A stretch of 64,000 nt of DNA. Origin: Lentinula raphanica. Lineage: Eukaryota > Basidiomycota > Agaricomycetes > Agaricales > Omphalotaceae. Positions within the stretch are counted from its first letter, which is position 1, and each line of letters opens with the position of its first letter. The stretch covers positions 1,426,001-1,490,000 of the forward strand of contig JANVFP010000001.1 of NCBI GenBank assembly GCA_027919835.1, read 5' to 3'. The translations under genes were made by a program, and so were the position numbers. This document shows, in pieces, positions 58,587-64,000 of the stretch. The notes under the pieces were generated by a model. It saw nothing but the letters and a program-made list of their open reading frames with translations. It made no database searches and had not been told where the DNA came from.

Positions 58587-60574
58587 ATGTCCATTGAGAA
58601 TACAGCCTTCTCTTCCTCTGGAGAGGAAGTGATAAGTCGTGCTATCCACGTTGAGGTAGACGACACAGCTGATCAACTAAAATCTTCGGCTGAATTCAAT
58701 GCCTTCTATGAAATCGAACGAACAGCAAAAGAAATCGAGGAAGGCAATTTCAAGAGAGTACGTCCCTTGTACTTAGTCTGTTCTCAACAATTCACGTCTG
58801 ATCACACTCAAGGTGGCTCTGCAATTTCCAGATGAACTCCTCCATGACTCTGTTCAGATTTTCCGAGAGCTGAAGCGGAGGATTGGCTCAGATAGAGAGC
58901 TATATGTTCTTGCAGATACATCTTATGGCAGGCAGGCTTTAGTACTTTCTCGCAGAACACACGGTCTCTTCTGACCTCAGTCTCCTTTGGATCTAAAATG
59001 AAGCTGCTGTGTGGATGAGGTGGCTGCGCAACATGTAGATGCAAATGCTCTCGTGCATTATGGTCATGCTTGTATGAGCCAGTGCGTTGATTCCTGCTCA
59101 TCGTTCAAAGCTTCAATTGCTGACCCACTGATTCCTAACCAGGACATATCGACTTCCAGTGATCTATGTTTTCGGAAAGAAACCAATAGACGAAGAAGAT
59201 TGTGTGTCTCGTTTCCTCGAAGTTCTCTCGTCAGCCGAACACGAGTCGAAATTGAGCCATTCTGAGAAAATCGTTTTCCGTCACGACGTCGCATATACAT
59301 ATCGAGCTGGTAAGGTTCAAACCAACTCCTGCCTTACTGAATTTCTGAAAGCTTCCTGCAGCCAACATAGTTGAACGTCTTCGAATGGCTCTAGCGAATT
59401 CCTCACATCAACTCGTTTACACAAGTATACCCCAGAAACTCTTACCTCCGGACTCTCCAGAGAGCATTCGACTCACTTCGGAAGACGTGGTTGCAGACTG
59501 CACAATCTTCTATGTTGGAGAGGAAAGCCTTGGTCTTACAAACTTGTTGATAACACATGCTGCCTGTGACGTTAGCTCTTGTTCTTTCTGGCAAAACCAG
59601 ATACTCATACGGCACCCCTCAAGGTCTTTCAATACTCTCCTTCGTCCAGATCATGTCACTTAGTATCTGGTCGAACGAACAAACTCCTCATGCGGCGATA
59701 CGCTACGATGCAGAAAGGTCGCGATGCAGACGTATTTGGCATCCTCGTAGGGACTCTTGGTGTCGGTGAGCTCCGTCGATCATTACACGAAGAACAACCG
59801 AACCTTAACCTTCCACGAAGCATCCTATCTCCCTTTGATCAAGCATATCCGCAGTCTGCTAGCTGCATCGCACAAAAAGAGCTATACCATCAGTGTCGGC
59901 AAGCTCAACCCAGCCAAACTAGCCAACTTCATGGAAATAGAATGTTTCGTGCTTGTTGCTTGCTCTGAGAATAGTCTCATTGACGCAAAGGTTGATAGTC
60001 TTTCCACCCCTTACCACCACCATATGCTCACGCTTCTTGTCAGGATTTCTATCGTCCTATCATAACACCGTATGAATTAGAGGTGGCATTGCAAGCCGAG
60101 CAAAGCTGGACAGGAAAATATATTCTCGACTTCCAGAAACTACTCGCGGAATATGGTGGGGATAGGAACGCCGTATCTGCTGATGATGATGTTGGCGATG
60201 ATAGAGATGAAGAATCGCCTGTGTTTTCCCTCGTAACAGGAAAGTATCGACATCCAAAGCGATTTGGACCTGCTACTCATTCAGACGAATCGAGTACTAT
60301 GTCTACGTCGACCTCGGCATCTGCTCTAGTTGAACGAAGTAAGGAAAACGCATTGTCATTGCTCAGTAATAGCGCCGCGGGTAAGAACCGTTTGATATAC
60401 GACTGCGAAGCCTTCCTTGATTAATCTATGCATCATCCAGGTCAATATCTGCAGAGCCGAACATATCAAGGTCTGGATCCTCGTTTAGGGCAAGACGCAC
60501 CAAGTGCTTTGGAACAAGGACGGACTGGGATCGCCAGAGGATACGGAGATACCGTGGGTGCTGGACGAACATGA
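58587..60574 (+). CDS. DPH2: Diphthamide biosynthesis protein DPH2
   Basis: Nine exons: 58587-58757, 58813-58931, 59004-59081, 59143-59309, 59362-59570, 59624-59765, 59821-59990, 60044-60380 and 60441-60574, giving 508 aa. DPH2 marks: [127 protein letters not shown] and [16 protein letters not shown]. With DPH1 it makes the radical-SAM-like Fe-S enzyme for the first step of diphthamide on elongation factor 2. Intron 2 needs a GC donor (AG|GCAGGC) to keep the conserved YGSCCVDE. The last exon ends the usual way after [10 protein letters not shown]. Cytosolic. Confidence 0.92.
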
Positions 60575-61539
60575 TATAAATGTCATCGATGTGATGAAGT
60601 GTAATGGAAGTTTCTCTGATTGTGTTTTCTGGGCTGCCTTTCATGGTATGGAACATGCTGTCTATTAGGTAGCTCGTTCCTTAACCTCTTGACAGTTCTC
60701 GCCGCCTGGGAGGCTTTCGTCAGTGAACCACGCGTCTCCAATTTCGGAGTTCCTCAACATTCGTACCGTTGCTTCTGTACATGGTCAGCTGCATCATTAC
60801 ATCCCCTGCCATCTCATATGGAAGATTCAGAAAAATATACGAAAAATATTGTAATTTCTGATTTCGGCCAAGCACCGAGTTCGGATGGATTGTTACGCCT
60901 CATTTGGCAGTTTCTTTACCCTTTTGGGGCATATACGCCCCATGCTTGGGCGGCGAACAAAATTTCAGCTGAAAGTTTTTCTTCGCTTTCGACCCTTGCA
61001 AAAAGTGCGAGCCGTAATACATGTTTTTCCGGAAGTATATCAGGACGACGTTCATTTTTCTTGAACCTTTTCCATTCTGTATCGACTGGATTCAGACTGA
61101 CCTTGGAGCCCGCCATTCGGGAGGTACGGGACTACGGAATAGGGCAAAGGGCAAGGATTGACATATGACAAGAACCTCACCTTACACGTTGTATTTTAGA
61201 CAGAATCCTCATGTTTTACTTACTTTTACTTACCTTTTTACTTACAAAAAGACACTAGTGGCGTAGTTTCTAGAACATGACTGAGCCTTATGCTCGTCGT
61301 GTGGTACGGTACTCATAAACATAAGTAGTAGTATTGGCGGGGATCTCATCTAATCCCCCCCCTCTCTTGTCTACACATTCCAGAAATATAACTATTATCT
61401 ATACATCTACGCCTGACTCTCAACACGCCGTCTCCAGCCTCTACATCTGGAGCCCACCGCGAACCCAAGAAATCTTTCTTGGTCCCGAATTGACACGATT
61501 TCACGCACACGCTCACGGCCGTCGACGCTCCCTAGACGA
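60575..61539. other. Intergenic plus 5' region of the retrotransposon
   Basis: No host gene recognised. A 66-codon minus frame (60916-61116) and a 182-codon plus frame (60620-61168) overlap and neither shows a family. The LTR and primer-binding site should lie in the second half, but with one end visible I cannot fix them. Confidence 0.4.
61214..61245. repeat. TTTTACTTAC tandem repeat
   Basis: Two exact units and one imperfect unit in a row, just upstream of the retrotransposon gag region. Confidence 0.8.
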
Positions 61540-63396
61540 GTGTTGCCACTGAGACGAGGTATCGCGTCCACATCGCATCGCCAGTTCCTGAACACAGGAC
61601 GACTTAGCTATCAGTTCCCGGACGAGGGATCGCAACCGAATACCCGCATTACCGAGGACGTTCCTGCATCGAGTCTGACCGTCGACGATATCGTTTCTGA
61701 GCCTACACACACATCGAGTGTTAGTCCGTTACCTGCCAGTCCTACGAAGGATAACGTACCGATTAGCGAGTTTACCTCCTTGAATACTACACCATCGACA
61801 CTTTCTGCCTTGTCTTCGTTAGCTTCGTCACCTTCGCCGCCACTAGTCATCGAACCGAATCCATTGTCTGTTGATATGTCTACCCCAGCTCCGCGTCCTG
61901 CTACGAAGGGCCCTGCATATCTTCCTGCGCCCGGATCCACAAGAGCTCCTGAAAAGTTTCGTGGAGATGGAACTCAGCTGAAGTTCTTCCTGAAGGAATT
62001 CGAAGGTCATGCTAACGACCAAGAACTTACTGATGAAGAATGAGTTCGACTGGTCTTGAAGTATGTCGATGGCCCAACCCGGGAGTATTGGATGACCCTG
62101 AAGGGATACAAGAAGGACGATTGGGCGCAGTTGAAAGCGGAGCTTTACGAAGCTTATCCAGGATCAAAGCAAGGCCATCGTTACACCCGACGTCACTTGA
62201 AGAAACTTGCCAGCGGCCATGCTAAGGGGAGGCTCGACGACGAGGCAAAGTTTGCTGAGTACTACCACCAATTTCGTCGCATCGCCGAACGTTTGGTCGA
62301 AGATGATGAGTTGACCGAAAAGGAAGCGAACCGTTACTTTTGGCATGGTATCCACAAGGCTGATCGTCGAGAGATTTTGCTCTATATGAGGATGGGGAAT
62401 GCGACCCCAGACTTCAAGTCGATTCCCAGCGTCGAGACCACTTACAAGATGGGAATGCGGATCTTCGAGGATGAGGTAATGGGGATGGACTCTGACGATG
62501 GTTTGGATGAGGTTAAGCCCACGAAAGCGAAGAAGTCAAAGAAGAAGAAGCATGTTTCGCCCCCTACGAGCGAGAGCGAGGACGATGCCGCCGAATCCTT
62601 GAGCGATAGCGATTCTGAGGAGGAACGGAAGCCTAAGAAGAAGACAGTCAAACAAGAGGTTCACACGAAGGTTGTGGAAAAGGTGAAGACTGACAGCATC
62701 GATGAGCTTGCTCGTCAGCTCCGTTCGTTGAACGTCCACGATGCGAATTATGCGGGTGTTTATGCGCAGCTCGCCAATGTTTCACCCCTCATGGCCAGTG
62801 TCATCGCCAGTCTTCCACGCGATGCTCCGAACGTTACCGTGACGGCGACTCCTGCTATGCCCATGGCTCCCTACCCAAATCCCCAGTATCAGCAATCTTC
62901 GTATACGCCTGTGTCATATCCACCTACTCCGTTTCCGAATTCTTCGTACCAAAACTCGTTGTTCCCATCGCAGATGAATCCGTCGATATCCCAAAATTTC
63001 GGCCAGTTTCCTCCTCAACAGTACCCGGGTCCTCCGAACCATATGAACGCCTACCAGAGTGGCCAAGGCCCTCCCGTAACGTACCCGAACTCGATACCGG
63101 TCAATGCAAATGGGTACGGGGGACCTCCTCGAAATGGTCAACGAGGACGAGGACCGCCAAACGGACCGCTTCCTCCACATGTCCTGTGTTTTTTCTGCAA
63201 AGAAAATCACCTTCTTCGCAACTGTACCCATCTGCCGGGGTACATCCAGTCGAATCGTGTCGTACAGGTGGGCCGATGGTTTTACTGGCCTGATGGTCAT
63301 CCCCAGGCTCGTCAAGTTATCCAGGCCGATTTGAATACAGGAGTCAAAGGAGTTATTGATCGACCTGCTCCTGCGCCTCAGCAGCCGGGTTTTTGA
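61540..63396 (+). pseudogene. LTR-retrotransposon Gag, interrupted by an in-frame stop
   Basis: One frame runs from 61540 (first ATG at 61875) to the stop at 63394-63396, broken only by TGA at 62041-62043. The parts on both sides belong together: PEKFRGDGTQLKFFLKEFEGHAND before, and VRLVLKYVDGPTREYWMTLKGY after, as in Ty3/gypsy-type capsid domains of basidiomycetes. An acidic/lysine linker and a Pro/Gln/Tyr-rich stretch follow. Then comes a zinc knuckle CFFCKENHLLRNC (C-x2-C-x3-H-x4-C, one residue shorter than the usual C-x2-C-x4-H-x4-C) with RWFYWPDG after it. The stop could be CGA changed to TGA by C-to-T mutation. Gag would package the element RNA. Confidence 0.8.
63387..63393 (+). other. 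GGGTTTT -1 slippery heptamer at the gag/pol border
   Basis: In gag frame the codons are CCG GGT TTT TGA, so the heptamer fits X XXY YYZ exactly and the stop follows at once. The -1 frame continues open to the window end. One missing T in the run would give the same picture. Confidence 0.55.
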
Positions 63397-64000
63397 CGCG
63401 CCAAGCCGTAGTGGCAGCGGTGGTGACGGTGGAGGCGAAATCGAACGAGGAAGTGAGGGAGGAGTCTGAGGAATCACCGATTGAGGCGACGAAGAGTGAA
63501 GAGGTGGATGAAGAGACGATTGGAAGGGATGATCATAATGTTGCAGGGGTCGATGAAAAGGAAGACGAGTTGGGTTGGTTAGAGGCGTTTCAGATCAGAA
63601 GCATCGAGGAGGAAGATGCAGGTGTGGTGCCAGAACGGTTGCGAGTCGAGGAGATTGGTGATGAGGGTGATAGTGACGAACGTTTGGATCATGTTCGGAA
63701 GGTAGATGAGGTCGTCGAAGGGAAGGAGGATGAGTTAGTTTGGTTCGAAGGATTTGAGTTAGAGCGTATTGAGGAAGCGGAGATGATGGTGACGACGAGA
63801 GCTGCTGGGAAGAAGAAGAAGGTCGAGGCGGAAGGTGTGAAGAGTGACGACGAAGCTAAAGTGGGGGGGACGCGTCAGACAAAGAAGAACGAGAACGATA
63901 AAGAATCGAAGGACGTACCAGGCGATTCACCGGCATTTACATATGAGTCAAAAGCGGAGATTCCAGAGAAGGCGAATGAGATGTTCGAGAGGATGTTGGA
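63393..64000 (+). CDS. Start of retrotransposon Pol (partial, -1 frame)
   Basis: From TTG at 63393 the -1 frame is open for all 608 remaining bases, with no stop. It codes an E/K/D-rich linker (WLEAFQIRSIEEEDAG; VWFEGFELERIEEAEM) and then FTYESKAEIPEKANEMFERML, which resembles the lead into the aspartic protease of basidiomycete gypsy-type Pol proteins. Protease, reverse transcriptase and integrase would lie beyond the window. No ATG occurs until far inside, so translation should depend on Gag. Confidence 0.65.
   Translation, partial: MTRQAVVAAVVTVEAKSNEEVREESEESPIEATKSEEVDEETIGRDDHNVAGVDEKEDELGWLEAFQIRSIEEEDAGVVPERLRVEEIGDEGDSDERLDHVRKVDEVVEGKEDELVWFEGFELERIEEAEMMVTTRAAGKKKKVEAEGVKSDDEAKVGGTRQTKKNENDKESKDVPGDSPAFTYESKAEIPEKANEMFERML

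Larger units (their letters stand above)
61334..64000 (+). mobile_element. Ty3/gypsy-type LTR retrotransposon, 5' part
   Basis: Gag and the start of Pol are visible. The left boundary is approximate because the LTR was not identified and the right half lies outside the window. The gag stop codon suggests this copy is not autonomous. Confidence 0.7.

Noticed and set aside
60620..61168. 182-codon plus-strand frame after DPH2
   Set aside because: No family signal, no good promoter or splice evidence, and a competing minus frame overlaps it. Kept as intergenic.

Overview
The window is nuclear DNA of a basidiomycete, most likely an Agaricomycete. Almost every gene is cut by many short GT-AG introns (about 48-75 bp). 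Genes lie on both strands with short spacers. The families fit this group: an intron-rich P450, an F-box/leucine-rich protein, a Tnp2 (CACTA) transposon, a Ty3/gypsy-type Gag-Pol and a PILS-type carrier. All exon joins were worked out by hand from splice consensus, reading phase and family similarity. Most close exactly in frame.

Layout. 1-5 kb: two tandem pairs, a small conserved fungal protein (copy A cut by the window edge, copy B complete) and a short-chain dehydrogenase (copy 2 with a 1-nt frameshift). 5.8-10.6 kb: an F-box protein and a 15-exon cytochrome P450. 11.4-14.3 kb: the vacuolar transporter ATG22 and SUMO. 14.8-17 kb: a protein with an internal duplication, frameshifted between its repeats. 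17.5-25.2 kb: ZIP metal transporter, secreted AttH/Diels-Alderase-like lipocalin, Rab18 GTPase, PILS-type carrier. 25.8-29.5 kb: three tandem paralogues for lysine/glutamate-rich secreted proteins, sharing an 18-bp element just after their TATA boxes. 30.2-41.1 kb: CAAX protease STE24, a Fus3/Kss1-type MAP kinase, a SigF-like NTF2 protein, an NAD(P)-dependent epimerase-like protein, and an Argonaute. 41.3-48.8 kb: the TTC7-like YPP1, an EOS1-like ER protein, a single-pass membrane protein. 49-58.5 kb: a repeat-rich stretch, then a complete 6,116-bp CACTA transposon (51328-57443) inserted in a FtsJ-like methyltransferase gene. 58.6-60.6 kb: DPH2. 61.3-64 kb: start of an LTR-retrotransposon Gag-Pol running off the window.

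The strongest result is the transposon. Its ends are imperfect inverted repeats starting CACTAT, and it is flanked by a 3-bp duplication, AAT. Taking out the element and one AAT rejoins two halves of one methyltransferase reading frame exactly. The element carries an apparently intact 1,015-aa Tnp2 transposase and a divergent, intact 440-aa gene of unknown function, so the insertion looks recent and may be mobile. A second strong signal is the three-gene family at 25.8-29.5 kb, which I do not recognise as a described system. A third is a canonical GGGTTTT slippery heptamer directly before the gag stop, with the -1 frame open to the window end.

Caution: three reading-frame breaks (dehydrogenase copy 2, the repeat protein, gag/pol) each look like loss of one base in or beside a homopolymer. 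Consensus errors are therefore a real alternative to pseudogenes or frameshifting. No tRNA, rRNA or CRISPR was recognised.
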